NCBI RefSeq assembly: GCF_905220365.1
Contig: NC_061126.1
Span: forward strand, 10,230,001 to 10,294,000
Origin: Vanessa cardui
Taxonomy: Eukaryota > Arthropoda > Insecta > Lepidoptera > Nymphalidae
Length of the DNA: 64,000 nt
Direction: 5' to 3'
Below are positions 35,166-47,400 of the stretch, one piece after another (position 1 is the first letter of the stretch; the number at the start of each line of letters is the position of its first letter). The notes beneath the pieces were generated by a model. It ran no database searches, was not told the DNA's origin, and saw only the letters and a list, made by a program, of their open reading frames with translations. The position numbers and the translations under genes are program-made.

Positions 35166-38100
35166 ATGTTAAGAAAGTCTCTAAATTTAGTGCCAAGACG
35201 TCACGAGGTAATTACGATTTATGTATTTGTTTTAATCTCGTTCGTTAAAACTTCTATGGTAGAATTAATTCGAACTAATATTTCATCATTATAATTTTGG
35301 TTAAGTAATAAATCTATGTAAATATTAACTTATTACAACCGAATTTTGAATTTTACATTAAAAATAAAGTGTAAAACCACATTAATACAGATGCTTAGTT
35401 TTTGACACAAAAATTATTTTTAATGATCATATAATTTACATTGAAAACAATATTATAGAGATGTTAATTTTAATTTTGTATCACGTAAAGGTGATTTTAA
35501 TAAAAAGTTGTGATTGGGCGGCAAATCTTTAACATATAGGTACAACACTTTAGTCTCACTAAAACTGTGTTGTTAAATACTAAAACCAACCTGATAACAC
35601 TGGAATCTGGGATAACAACAATACAAGTGAAACATGAAAATTGATAGAAATGCTGGCTTTCGAATTAGCAGGTCTTTCAAATATCACATATCATCAATGT
35701 TTATTTAATTTATATTTTAGGTTCAACAATATGCATACTCCAGTAAGCTGGATACAATAAGGGAGAAGTTGAGAGAAGGGCCTGGCCTAGGCGATTTCAT
35801 ATCTGAGGATAGACCCAAGAATTGGGATGACTATGAAGGAAAATTGAAAAGAGAGAGGGGGGAGTCTGAAAGATTACGCCTTCCACCTTGGTTGAAAACA
35901 TCCATACCTACAGGTAAGTGCATAAAAATACTAATTTTACTAATACAATCTTATTATATGTTCAATATAAATTATAATTAATTACAAAAGCAGACCATGA
36001 AAAAAAAACCTAGGCTTCTTTTGTGTTTTGTAGTTTTAATTAATTGGTAAAGCTTTGGGCAAGCCCACTGGTATCATTGACTCATCATATACTCTACTGC
36101 TAAGCATCAATACTTATTACTGCTGTAGTCCAGTATGGAGGATGAGTGAACTAGTGTAACAAGCATAAAAGATGACAATGTTATAATTTCTTATAGAGGT
36201 AACATCTATGGGCTTTGTTGACTTTGACCTTGAGTTAAACACAATTTAAACATAAGACCATACATGGTTTTACATGGGATTAGAAGTTTTATATGAATTT
36301 ATACGAAGAATACACATGAACAGCACAAACCAAACCAATAATATTACTAAACTTTCGATTACAGGTTCTAAATTTAGTGCTATTAAAGAACAATTACGAA
36401 GCCTTAAACTGAGCACAGTTTGTGAAGAAGCCAGGTGTCCTAATATTGGAGAATGTTGGAGTGGAGGCAAACATGGCACATCTACAGCAACTATTATGGT
36501 TTTTTTTTTTTTTTTTTAATTTTTGAAGCTGTTAACCCATAAAAAAAAGTAACTCATATTTTTTTTTATTGTAGCTTATGGGTGACACCTGCACTCGTGG
36601 CTGTATGTTTTGCTCAGTTAAAACATCTAGAGCTCCACCTCCTTTAGACCCAGACGAACCAAGGAATACTGCTAAAGCAATATATGAATGGGGCCTTGGC
36701 TACATCGTTCTGACTTCGGTTGATAGAGATGGTAATAATTTTTACAATTGTAGATGGTTTGGCTAATGTACAGTCAGAGTAAGAAAACCTTCGTCAGTTT
36801 TCAAATTCATTCCTTTATCAAGTCTTAAACTCTTAGTATCTTTTGAATCTAAACATCAAATCATTGCGATGCAATAGCTCATTCTCGATTGGTAAAGCAG
36901 ATTATCGCTCATACTGAGCATACGAAAATAGATCTAGAAGGTGACGAACATTTTTTACCCTCACTGTACAATCCTAAATAAGTTAATTATTATTAATCTG
37001 TAACGTATGACAAAGTAATACAAAATATTGGTATTTTAAACTTTAATAACTGATATACTGTTTTATATTTTTTCTAGATTTGCCTGATGGAGGTTCAGCT
37101 CATATTGCTGAAACTGTCAGAGAAATTAAAAAGCAGTAAGTGCTTTATATTTTTAAAGACAGTACATCATTATAGAATAGAGCCACTTTACTTCCAACCA
37201 TAGATAATTTTAGAATCAAGTAATATCTTTACATTGAACTTGACGAACGGGAGTCGAAATGGCCGTGGTTAGAACGCGTGCATCTTAACCGATGATTGCG
37301 GGTTCAAACCCAGGCAAGCACCGCTGATTCATGTGCTTAATTTGTTTTTATAATTCATCTCGTGCTCAGCGGTGAAGGAAAACATCGTGAGGAAACCTGC
37401 ATGTGACAAATTTCATTTAAATTCTGCCACATGTGTATTCCACCAACCCGCTTTGGAACAGCGTGGTGGAATATGTTCCAAACCTTCTCCTCAAAGGGAG
37501 AGGAGGAGGAGGAGGGAGAGAGCCCAGCTGTGGGAATTTACAGACTGTTGTTGTTGTTGTTCAACTTGACGCCTTTTTTGAACGGATGTATAACTCGAGC
37601 ACGTTCGCAACTAATTGATTTAAGTCTATCAAATATAAATACTTCACTGGCTACACTTGCCTTAAACACTGTCTCGCCCTTAAATTTTTTATCAACTCGC
37701 TTTCAATGGTACCTAATGTATTATTTGATGCTTGATGTTCTGTACTGATAACTCACGTTATATTATTTTGTAAATATCGCATTTCTGATAATTACACTTT
37801 GTACATTTATATATATTAATAAAACAGACTTTGTATACATGAATAAAATGTGAAACAATTTTAAAATTCTCGTAATGTGTTTATTAAAGGTATTATTCAA
37901 TTTTTGTAACAGTTTTTCCATATGATCTTATATTTGTTTTTTTTTTAGAAATCAAGAAATCCTTGTAGAATGCCTAGTACCAGATTTCCGTGGAAACCGC
38001 GACAGTATAGAAGCGATAGCAAATTGTGGTTTAGACGTGTTTGCTCATAACATCGAGACAGTGGAACGACTCACTCCCTTTGTGAGAGATAAGAGAGCTG

Positions 38101-39655
38101 GGTATGTAATACTAAAAAAAGAAAATTAAATGTTGCGAAGAAAATAATTGAACGTTCTTTTTAAATTAAAGTTGAAAATAATCATATCGATTTAAAATAA
38201 AATCGATACACTTGACACTAGGAGATATAAAGAAAGAGTAAACAAAGGCTTGTTAAACAAACACCTCCCGCTTTATATTGTTCTGCCGTAGAACAACTTG
38301 AATTTAAAATTTACTTTTTACTGAATATTTAATTTAATAAGTATTGTTATTTTTGAATGTATATAACTTCGAATACTTAGCTTAGCTTGGCTCAATAAAG
38401 AATATATCAATATTAGTTTATATTATTTATTTTTTTATTTTTTATGGTATAGGTTGGCGGACGAGCATATGGGCCACCTGATGGTATGTGGTCACCATCA
38501 CCCATAGACAATGACGCTGGAAGAAATATTAACTATTCCTTACATCGTCACTGCGCCCCCAACCTTGGGAACTAAGATGTTATGTCCCTTGTGCCTGTAG
38601 TTACACTGGCTCTATATTATATTGTGATTGCTTAAAAAATATTTGTGTATTGATAAACGTGCTATTATAATTTTCAAAATGATTTCATTAATTTTCACTT
38701 ATTTACATGTATTATTATTATTACAGATACAGACAGACGCTCAAGGTCTTAGAGACGGCAAAGGAAATAAATCCAGATCTGATAACGAAATCTTCCATAA
38801 TGTTGGGCCTCGGCGAAACGGACCAACAAGTGGAACAAACAATGAAAGGTAAGAGATATATAAGACCAATTTTGTCCGTCGGTATAATTTAGAGAACGAT
38901 AATATATTGATGTTTCAAAATTTGCTTGTAAAAGCCTACTTGAATAAAGTATGTTTTGATTTTGATTCGTATGGTTAAGACAACAATTCCCATTGAAATT
39001 GTGCATTTAGAAGTTTATCTGACACCGTAACCGTTTCAGTTATAAATTACATAATGTCAAGTTGACTTGCCGTCTTGTGTTTGTGTGTATTGGTTTTTTC
39101 TTAATTTCAATTAATATTTATTATTATAAATGTGTTATATCCTTGACATTTTTCAATATTTAAAATTATATATTCATATCTTAATATATTATAACTAAAC
39201 ATTTCTTAATTAAGAACTCTTTGTAATGCATAATAAAGCTAAGCTTAGCTATATTATAAAAATTGCATGAATTACGTTAAATAGAATAGACTATACTTGA
39301 AATATGATAATGATACGCAACGTGTCATGTGCTTTATACCTCGTTTATCGCTTATGGAACCACGGTCTTAGTAATTATGTGACTTTATTTTTTTTAATTT
39401 CCTTGTAATTCTTTTTCAGATCTCAGGGCAGTAGGCGTAGATTGTGTTACACTCGGCCAGTACATGCAGCCAACGAAACGTCACCTCAAAGTACACGAAT
39501 ACGTCACACCAGCTAAATTCAAGGAGTGGGAGGAACTCGGCAACAAGCTAGGCTTTCTGTACACAGCCAGCGGACCATTAGTGAGGTCCTCGTATAGAGC
39601 TGGCGAGTTCTTTATATCCAGCCTATTAAGAGACAGAAAAGCAAAGAGTATTTGA
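35166..39655 (+). CDS. LIAS: Lipoyl synthase, mitochondrial, 8 exons, 364 aa
   Basis: Radical-SAM enzyme that inserts two sulfurs at C6 and C8 of protein-bound octanoyl groups, making lipoyl cofactor on the E2 subunits of 2-oxoacid dehydrogenases and on glycine-cleavage H protein. Exons: 35166-35207, 35721-35913, 36365-36498, 36575-36731, 37078-37135, 37949-38101, 38727-38848, 39420-39655; GT-AG throughout and phases consistent. Seen: basic N-terminus MLRKSLNLVPRRHE (mitochondrial targeting); auxiliary cluster motif CEEARCPNIGEC at C98, C103 and C109; radical-SAM motif C129-x3-C133-x2-C136; LVPDFRGN; LGLGET; the C-terminal RSSYRAGE (342-349) whose serine ligates the auxiliary cluster. Length is usual for the family. 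The gene looks fully functional despite repeats in four introns. Confidence 0.97.
35208..35720 (+). other. LIAS intron 1
   Basis: 513 bp, AT-rich; nothing else seen in it. Confidence 0.7.
36035..36220 (+). repeat. Degenerate family B copy in LIAS intron 2
   Basis: GGTAAAGCTTTGGGCAAGCC, AGTGAACTAGTGTAAC and a late ATCTATGGGC follow the order of the better copy at 62205-62445, but with many changes. Confidence 0.45.
36365..36731 (+). CDS. LIAS: LIAS exons 3 and 4: both iron-sulfur cluster motifs
   Basis: Exon 3 (36365-36498) encodes VCEEARCPNIGECWSGGKHG, the auxiliary-cluster cysteines. Exon 4 (36575-36731) encodes MGDTCTRGCMFCSVKTSRAP, the SAM-cluster cysteines. They are split by a 76-bp intron that begins with a run of about 20 T directly after the donor GT. 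Confidence 0.95.
36771..36966. mobile_element. Mariner-like miniature element, 196 bp, LIAS intron 4
   Basis: Starts CAGTCAGAGTAAGAAAACC and ends TTTTACCCTCACTG, flanked by TA on both sides (36769-36770 and 36967-36968). A close relative of 172 bp is at 54054-54225. Short terminal inverted repeats and a TA duplication fit the Tc1/mariner group. Non-coding. Confidence 0.75.
37246..37562 (+). mobile_element. tRNA-derived SINE, family A, LIAS intron 5
   Basis: Forward copy with B-box GGGTTCAAACCC at about 37300, a tail of (GTT)5, an inserted (GAG)n expansion near 37499-37522, and a flanking duplication AACTTGACG (37237-37245 and 37563-37571). Young-looking. Confidence 0.87.
38432..38620 (-). 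repeat. Family B copy, LIAS intron 6
   Basis: TATGGTATAGGTTGGCGGAC, GGGCCACCTGATGG, TATTAACTATTCCTTACATC and GGGAACTAAGATG: the family B body in reverse orientation, well preserved. Confidence 0.65.
38926..38972 (+). repeat. LINE 3'-tail fragment, LIAS intron 7
   Basis: GTAAAAGCCTACTTGAATAA followed by AGTATGTTTTGATTTTGATT. The same tail occurs at about 60117-60170 and 61972-62012. It is the usual 3' end of a non-LTR retroelement in Lepidoptera; only the last 45 bp are present. Confidence 0.5.
39420..39655 (+). CDS. LIAS: LIAS terminal exon
   Basis: Encodes DLRAVGVDCVTLGQYMQPTK, then RHLKVHEYVTPAKF and the closing SGPLVRSSYRAGEFF; TGA at 39653-39655. A poly(A) signal AATAAA lies at 39763-39768, giving a 3' UTR of about 0.1 kb. 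Confidence 0.95.
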
Positions 39656-39762
39656 CCGGAGGATCACTAGACGTTTTGGACGTTTTAGACACTAAAACTT
39701 ATGGAAAACGTGTAAATAGATTTAGTTGTATAAAGTTAAACCATTACAAAATAGTTGGATCA

Positions 39763-39768
39763 AATAAA
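39763..39768 (+). terminator. LIAS polyadenylation signal
   Basis: AATAAA 108 bp after the stop codon, followed by an A-rich and then T-rich stretch. It is the first good signal downstream. Confidence 0.6.
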
Positions 39769-40241
39769 TATTTAAAAAAATAATCTATTTTTTTATTAGG
39801 AGTAAGTAGGAACACAACTGAATTAATTACCTTGTAACCAGTCGGATTTCTGCTCATAGACATTTTTTGGTAATGATATTTCCTACTTTGGAAATGAAAT
39901 AAATAAATACACTATATAGATTTAATCCACCCAAACACTAGCATTTTAAATGTCACAGTTGGACATAAGATTTTTTAATTGGCTTCTTCAGTCAGCGGCG
40001 TTCTCTACTACTTTACCGATTCGTGGATTATATTCGAGTGTATAACAGGTAGATAATAATGTATTATTTTAACTCCAGAGCTTGCAATTTTTTATTCATT
40101 ATTTGCTGTGTTGCATAAGTCCAAAAAGCTTTTTCGTGGTTTCTTCACAAAATGTTTGACACTCAAATCAAATATAGTTTAGTTTATTTTATTGAAATTA
40201 AAAAATGTTGGTAACAGTGAGACATTTATGGGACTATTTTT

Positions 40242-40305
40242 AACCGACTTCAAAAAAAGGAGGAGGTTCTCAATTCGTCGGGGCCTTTTTTCTATATATT
40301 TTTAT
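40242..40305 (+). repeat. Retroelement 3'-end fragment (ACCGACTT..GGAGGAGGTT type)
   Basis: TTAACCGACTTCAAAAAAAG followed by GAGGAGGTTCTCAATTCGTC, a second copy of the motif at 19487. Confidence 0.5.
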
Positions 40306-43300
40306 CTGTTCAACATTTATACAATTTATATTCGATGTAACCGATAAGATTTGTTGAACAACAATTTAAGAAAAAAATTATTGAAGATTACAAATGTAAT
40401 TTCATTTTTTTTTATATTATCTTATACATATTATTTATTTATATTTAAGTAATGTGCATAAACTTTTGAGATTTTAATAAAAGCAATATAAATATTCGTT
40501 TAAAAATTGTGTTTTTTTATTTTAAACCCATTTCTATCGACTCTAACGTTGATGGAACATTCGTCTAATAATAGAATTAATATTGACAGTTTTATTATAT
40601 TTAATAGGACGACCATGGCAAGGATTTGATGCTACAATAATCCCGTATTCCCTTAAAATAGACTGGCACCAATTAGCCTTATATATAATTATAAATGACG
40701 TCATAAGAGGCTACAGAGTCTTATGAACATTTTTATATTACAATTTATTCCGTACTATTTATAGATTGAAAGTAGTGATGTAAATGATCAACTATTATTT
40801 CCTTTTTCCATAATAATAATGTATGGATACCTAAATAATAATTGAAAAATGATATGCAGATCTAACCAGCTCGTTATAATTTTATAAAGTATATAGCATA
40901 CTATTCATTTACTAACTACCGGGGTCACACAATGGTTGGTTATTTTTAGTGGTAATGCGCACGACTGCGCTTTTAACGGGAGCGAAATAACCAACACCCC
41001 GCCTTGAATACCTAACATGCACTAATTCACCCCGTGACTTGTACTGTATGGTAACTGAGAAACGTTACTTTCATTTTGGATATGGCAATTTTTTTTAGGG
41101 TAGGGTTAGGTTTTGCTGAAAGGTATATATAAAAGATAATTGAAGGATTTATATCGGTCTTAACAACAAATGGAATGCTCTTTTATGTTTTTTTTTTTCT
41201 ACAATAGAATATAGAGCTATATAATAAAAGAGCTATAACAATGTTGAAGATGTATATTTTTCTGTCATTATTCAGATATGTCCGTCATGTCTGTTAAAAT
41301 AATAGGCGTTGGTAATGATATCAAATTTGACGATGATAGCTTGACAGTATGCACTGTGGTAAAACTGTTACGACTTTCCTATTATTTACAAATAGGTATA
41401 TTTTTGCACAAATTTGATTTCATTCCACGTAAACTAACTTACGAAAGAAAACTTCGTTATAAATTAATTTAAAACACACGTTACTAAAATAAGCAATCGA
41501 GAAAGTCAATTAAAATGTCCGAAATATTCAAGAATTCGATAGATTTTCTGTAAATAAAAAAGAAATTGGTACCTACTTTTTAGTAATGAACTGCCACATC
41601 CATTTTGTTATGCTGACTGTACTTTATCTCACTGTGAAGATGCACGTATGGTCAGCAAACGGCGTGTGTTAGTTTTTCGTGCGGGCTTTTTGGGCGTCCG
41701 TGCGTAAACATCGCGAGGCTAAGATTACCGAGTTTGTAGATAAGGAATGATAAAATATAGAATGGTATATATGCTTAGTGGAGTACATAGAAACCACATA
41801 TTGTATAAATATAACGTGAATAATAGATTTAGTAAAAAAAAATTGTTGGTAACATCATTCATATCAAACAAATATAATTTCACATACTCGTTACTGTAAA
41901 TTTTATGAAGATTAAAGGCTAAAGTTCGAAAGCATGGGTTTAAGATTTAAATTTCTTTCTTAATACATTTGCACAGTTATTATATCAAATAAGTAATTAC
42001 TAAGTGTCACAATCTTAATATCAAAATTACAAGTAAGTTGCATAACTGAAAGCCTTATAATTTCCTTCGAAATATTTGAAATTCTTTTATTTTTAAATCG
42101 GTTACATTTCAAACAATCTACTCGTGGAATCGACACTGATGGCGAGGTTCCCACGCGTCATCAAGTATGCTGATGCGGAGTATTCGCGACATGGATCTAG
42201 TCTTTGCTATGGTGAAATTTTACCAGATAGTTCGTCTCAAATGAAGTTGCTATATGACTGTTTACTACTTTTCGATTTATAACATTCGTGATTATTAGGT
42301 ACAACTTTGATACACTGTATCAAAAAGTAATTATATTTTTTCCGGTAGCCACTGTTAAATACGAGTTGCAAGTATATAATATAATTACTATACAACTAAA
42401 TATTTTTTATAATTTAAGGATCTTTGGTATTTCAGCTTTACATGCGAAATTGCGGTTGTCTGGATTCGAGGAATTGCTGATGAGTTACGAATTCATTTAA
42501 CGCATTCCATTTCCTATAATAGATAACTTACTATAATAGATAAATAAAATATTATGGATAAGTGTGAGTATAAATACGAAAGCTTTCTCCATTCAGTCAC
42601 TTTTATAAACCGGTGGGATGGACAAATAAACGAACGGAAGCAGTTCCGGCGCAAGATGATTTTACGAACTCACGAGGCCTGGGACGTTGTATAAACACTG
42701 CTACCTTCCACTCTTGGCTGCTATTGAGAATTTCTTGATAAAAAACCATACAAATAATAAGAATGAGTGGACAGAAAAACTCTAGAAGTACAACAAACCT
42801 TGAGTGTGTCTGAAGTCCAAGATCATACAATTTGCAGTCTTATATTAATGAGGATAGTGAAGAATGTCAGGAGAATGTTGCATTTTATTTACAAATAAAC
42901 AAAGTCAATATTTTATTTGAGTATCCACTCTATGACAGTTTTGAAGGTGTGTAAGTTTTAGTTAAAGGTAAACATTCGTAACACGTGTATATAAATCTGT
43001 AAGTAATATATAAAAAACAAATGCCACCTCAGTTCTACCATTTCAACCTAATAAAATAATAAAATATCAAATAAATGTACTTAGTTGTAATGAAAATAAC
43101 CGACATGATTTAAATATTTTTAGTAATGCCGAAAGCTCCCTGCTTTCATGCATTTTTATAACTTTATTAAAAAATTTTCGACAGTTATAGAAAATTTCCC
43201 TCGAACAAATTTACAACACTGTCGTTCTGTACATGTGTCAAATGTTTTCCCATTTTTCTACACAAAAAAAAGCTTTTATTTATATTTTGCATAGTTAAAA

Positions 43301-44690
43301 GTTAGAAAATACATCAGCATAAATAAATATTCCGTTTGACTGTAGCTAATAATTACATTCAAAATTTATAAAAGGTTTCAAAGCTACGACACCAGCCTCG
43401 GGTGAAGAGAAATAAGATAGACAATAAGATTTGTAACAAGACTGACATATTATATGCGAAATATTTATTAATGTTATATTTATTTTTATTAAACAGTATT
43501 TAAATAAATAAAAATAATGCCATTCATAACTCATTCTAAATATATCCTTGTAGAAGATATAATAACAATAAATGTAAGATTGCTACGTATACATAGGTAT
43601 GCAACAAGTATAACATTGTCGATAAAATTTTTATCCTCTACCAATTTTTATTACAGTAGTTCATACTTATCAAAATTCCAGTACATATTTGAATTTTACA
43701 AGAGCTCCGCTTTGAATTCAAAAATACGTCCACACTCTGCTTTCCAACGTACTGTATTCATAAATGCAAAATACAAAACGATGTATCGAAAATCTTAAAA
43801 TCTCTTAGAACAGAAGAATACCAGTTTGTAATCCATTTCGATGTTCTATTTTTTTATTGAAAATAGGTAGTCAGACTAGCAAATGAGCTACACGATGTCA
43901 TGTCCTGATGTGGGATACCTGAATGGTCGCCATTGCCTTTATAGTGTTTCAGTCAGAAATAAGTCCCTCAAAGCGTCATTGCGTCAATAATCTTGGGAAC
44001 TAAGATTTTATGTCATGTATTGTGCACGTTACACTAGCTTGCACAACCTTTAAGCCGGAACACAGCACAAATAATTATTATTCGTGTTTGATAGTAGAAT
44101 ATTTAATGAGCGGATGGGTAACCTATCCACGCGGCTTTGCACAAAGCTCATCATGGCACCAAGTACCTGAAAATATATCTAAAATAAATTTATGATAAAA
44201 ATTCGTATCGCGGTAGTGGTGTAATTTTAACCTCAACATTCAATACAAATAATTTCAGTATTTCTCGAAATGTTATGCAGTTGCATGATTTAATTACGAC
44301 TTCGTTAATGAATATAATTTTTACACTCACCTTACTAAAGAATTTTTAATTGCATTTCCTTCTTGGTGGGTATTTTTTTTTTCAGTCTTCCATTTGCTGG
44401 GGCGAAACTGAAATCTATTTTAAAATATAATACGCTTTTATTTTTGGAAAATTCCGCGAGTGGCTCTGGGGAGAGAAAGCTAATTTCAATTTCATTTAGT
44501 TCTGGCGCGATTCCATGCACCGGTCAAAGAATATGCTTGATAAATTTAAACAGAACTGAATGAGTGTATTACATTGAGGGTGAAAATTAAAAAAAAATGT
44601 TTATATTTTAAAATCGTGTTATTGTGATGATTATTTTGAAGTCCTGGCCGATTTTAGCCTCCATCTTTCGACGGATATTAACTATTTGCC
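40306..44690. other. AT-rich intergenic region after LIAS
   Basis: No supported gene. At about 40930-41000 a short inverted pair (GGTTGGTTATTT and AAATAACCAACACC) surrounds GC-richer text. A worn family B copy lies at 43895-44060 (reverse). Otherwise unremarkable; frames are below 100 codons and have no motifs. Confidence 0.5.
43895..44060 (-). repeat. Degenerate family B copy
   Basis: AATCTTGGGAACTAAGATTT, TTATGTCATGTATTGTGC and GTTACACTAGCTTGC match, in reverse orientation, the end of the family B body. Heavily mutated. Confidence 0.4.
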
Positions 44691-44706
44691 CAGGATAAAC
44701 TGTAGT

Positions 44707-45001
44707 CAGGGCCGAATTTAGGGGAGGGCAACCGGAGCAACTGCCCTGGGGCCTCCACATTAGTGGAGGCCACATTTTTCAGCAAGTTAACAAATACCGA
44801 GATATAGTCAAATTATAATAATGTTATTATTTAATATTTTAAAAGTTACCGATACTATTAAATAAATCATAGCGGATTGAAATAAAAAAAGTAATTAATT
44901 CATGATAATATAATTATTATAATGGTTGTTCACGCTTCTGTTTGTCTAGGGCCCCCACTGCTTTGTGCCCGGGGGCCTCCAGACCTTTAAATCCGGCTCT
45001 G
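44707..45001. mobile_element. hAT-type miniature element, 295 bp, 8-bp target duplication
   Basis: Left end CAGGGCCGAATTTAGGGG. Right end, read inward, CAGAGCCGGATTTAAAGG. Both sides carry the 8-mer ACTGTAGT (44699-44706 and 45002-45009). An 8-bp duplication and a CAGGGCCG-type terminus identify a hAT-derived non-autonomous element. The GC-rich subterminal parts (GGGGCCTCC and GGGGGCCTCC) contrast with an AT-rich middle. Confidence 0.85.
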
Positions 45002-45009
45002 ACTGTAGT

Positions 45010-47190
45010 ACACAAGAGTATGCCCGAACATTAGTCCAAGATTTTTAGATATATATTATTTACTTAAATATATCGGAAAATATCAACAATAGGAGAAAAA
45101 GTTTGGTATGAAAAAGGTGGAAAATTTTGTTCTCTACAAAAAAGATTTCTTCGGTTTTTAACGTACAACTTACCGTTTCCGAGATATATGCAAAAAAACG
45201 TTTTCCAAGATGGCGGCTAACGCTCGCGGTTTCGGGTGACAGAAACTCGGTTTTGTACTTGGGGGGGGCAGCCTCCGACATAATACAATCGATAAATCAC
45301 GTAGAAGGATTTTATGCAGAGAGGACCGATTTTTGGAGGCTAAAATTCCTGAACTACATGGCGTATAGGCGTATTGTCATTCATGAAAGTCATAGTTTGG
45401 GTAATACTGTAAAATGACAGTTCGGGGAGAGGAATTTTGTCCTCTCTTGACACGACCAATTTTCTTAGGCACGGGATTGTAACAATGTTAGCTATTATTG
45501 AGATTAATATCAGAATTATAACAGAATTTTCTATACTATCTTTTAACAATATATTGTTATGTATTTATTAATAGGATTATTATATTCAATAACAAAAAAA
45601 AGTATTTAATTTTCCGTCGTAATTATAACATGAGAAGCAGAACTCATATAATTCGAAAAAAAAATACTTTTTTTTTTAAAACCATAATTAATGCAATAGT
45701 CAGAGTAAAGGTGGAGCGGTGTCATTTAGTCTATGACTAGTGAGTACCGCTGGCGCTACTCTTGGGAGCGTTTGGGTTCTGTAGGCAGGCAGATTACACC
45801 CTGTCTGAGCTGCACTACGCAATTCCATTCGAAAGGATTCCGCATTTTTATCGCTCTCTCTCGATGCCTTCACTATAAAATTGGCTTTAAATCGACCAAA
45901 GGATTTATGTCACAATCGTTTCATTACTCGTCTCCGTCTGTGCTTTAAGCGTTCTGTCTTAATATGTAGAATACGCTGTGTTTGGGATTACCTATATTTT
46001 ATATTTACTTATCTAAATTAGTAGTTTCACCTCACGTGCAGAATAATTAGGATTTAGGGCTGTATTTAATAGGTAACCAGAATTAAATGGAACACACCAG
46101 ATCCTAAGTGCTGAGTAGATATAACATTCTTCCTATTGAACAAAATGTTGTCGATTCAAATTATATTTAGTTGTTAAAATTACATACTCGAACCTATATC
46201 ATACTTTGACGGATTAAAAGATACTTTTCCAAAACAAAGAAATACAAATTTTTATAATTACAATACAAAGGCATAAAAATGAAGTACGTGAAAACAATAC
46301 CAGTTACCAAAATGTATTCTAAATTCTAAACGAGTGTAATTGCATCTAAAATTGACTTTACCGAAATGCTTAATTATAATCAAACTTTGTTTTCGAATAA
46401 CATTATAGCTGTCAAATATTTCCCACTTTTAAGAATTGCTTTCGTAAGTCCGATTACGGTGCAAGTGCAAATAATTTTAAGGGGAATGTACATGTTTATT
46501 AAAATACATTAATATTAAAATTATTAAGAATAATACTAAATAAGTCTTATTAACAAAAGAAATATTCGAAAATAGAATTTAGGATATTTTATCGCAATGT
46601 TTTATAGTCGAGACGAAAATATAAATAAATCACGCAGCTAAACAAAATGAATTTTATCAATCTAATTTGTTAACGAAACCAGACATGATAAGTACTATTT
46701 GTTCGGATTGCTTTCATTGGATTCAGTATGTTATTTTTTATTATTAAGACATAATGTTACAATGGTTATAATTGGCTGGTTGTTGTTTAATATTTGTGTA
46801 GGCTCCTTTACTTTTTGCCCACCTCGTTAGAAGTTGATTAGAGAGCGACAACAGCGCGGCTCGGAGCCAAACTTCTGATTATCCGCTTATAGGAGAGCAA
46901 CTTTTTAAAGTAACGTCGTGGAATTAGTTATATCGGGCGATAACGCGCTGAAACGAGCTCTCGTGGATTGCGAAGCAAATTGAGAATCTCTGCTGACTGT
47001 CAACATTTTTATTGTAACTTATGGTGCTTTTAGCTTCTTAAATTGCATTTATTTTTTGTTCAATTTGTTCTGTTTATATTTAGTACCTATAAAATAATGA
47101 TAGAATGAAGTATCTAAAGCTTCTTTGATCGGTTAAAAATGTAAAAATAGTGAATTATTCTTGTGCTCATAAGGACTCGTTCACTTGGGA
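45010..47190. other. Intergenic region with a GC-richer block
   Basis: The frame at 45127-45417 (96 codons) and its antisense lack family features. A complex, GC-richer stretch at about 46800-46985 (GCGACAACAGCGCGGCTCGG and ATCGGGCGATAACGCGCTGA) could be a regulatory element; this is a guess from base composition. Confidence 0.4.
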
Positions 47191-47194
47191 GTAG

Positions 47195-47400
47195 GACATA
47201 AAACAAGCCCGATCTGGGTAGGTACCACTCACTCCTTATATGACATTTAATGGTCGAACAGCATTCAGCGATTACTACGATGACCATGGGTGAAACACAA
47301 AACTATTGCTAGTTTTGTGTTTCACCCATGGTCTTACGGCACTAATTTCTATGAACAGTGGTGACCACATCAGGTGGTTCATTTATCCGTCTTCTTGTCA
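47195..47400 (+). repeat. Rearranged family B copy containing a palindrome
   Basis: Starts GATCTGGGTAGGTACCACTC and ends GTGGTGACCACATCAGGTGG, both family B phrases. The middle is replaced by the 52-bp hairpin at 47282-47333. Confidence 0.45.
47282..47333. repeat. Perfect 24-bp palindrome, 4-nt loop
   Basis: The left arm starts GACCATGGGTGAAACACAAA and ends ACTA; the loop is TTGC; the right arm is an exact reverse complement ending CACCCATGGTC. Confidence 0.93.

Noticed and set aside
40930..41000. Transposon bounded by GGTTGGTTATTT and AAATAACCAACACC
   Set aside because: The arms are short and unequal, and no flanking duplication was visible.
45127..45417. 96-codon frame
   Set aside because: No homology that I recognise, no splice context, and AT-rich composition like its surroundings.
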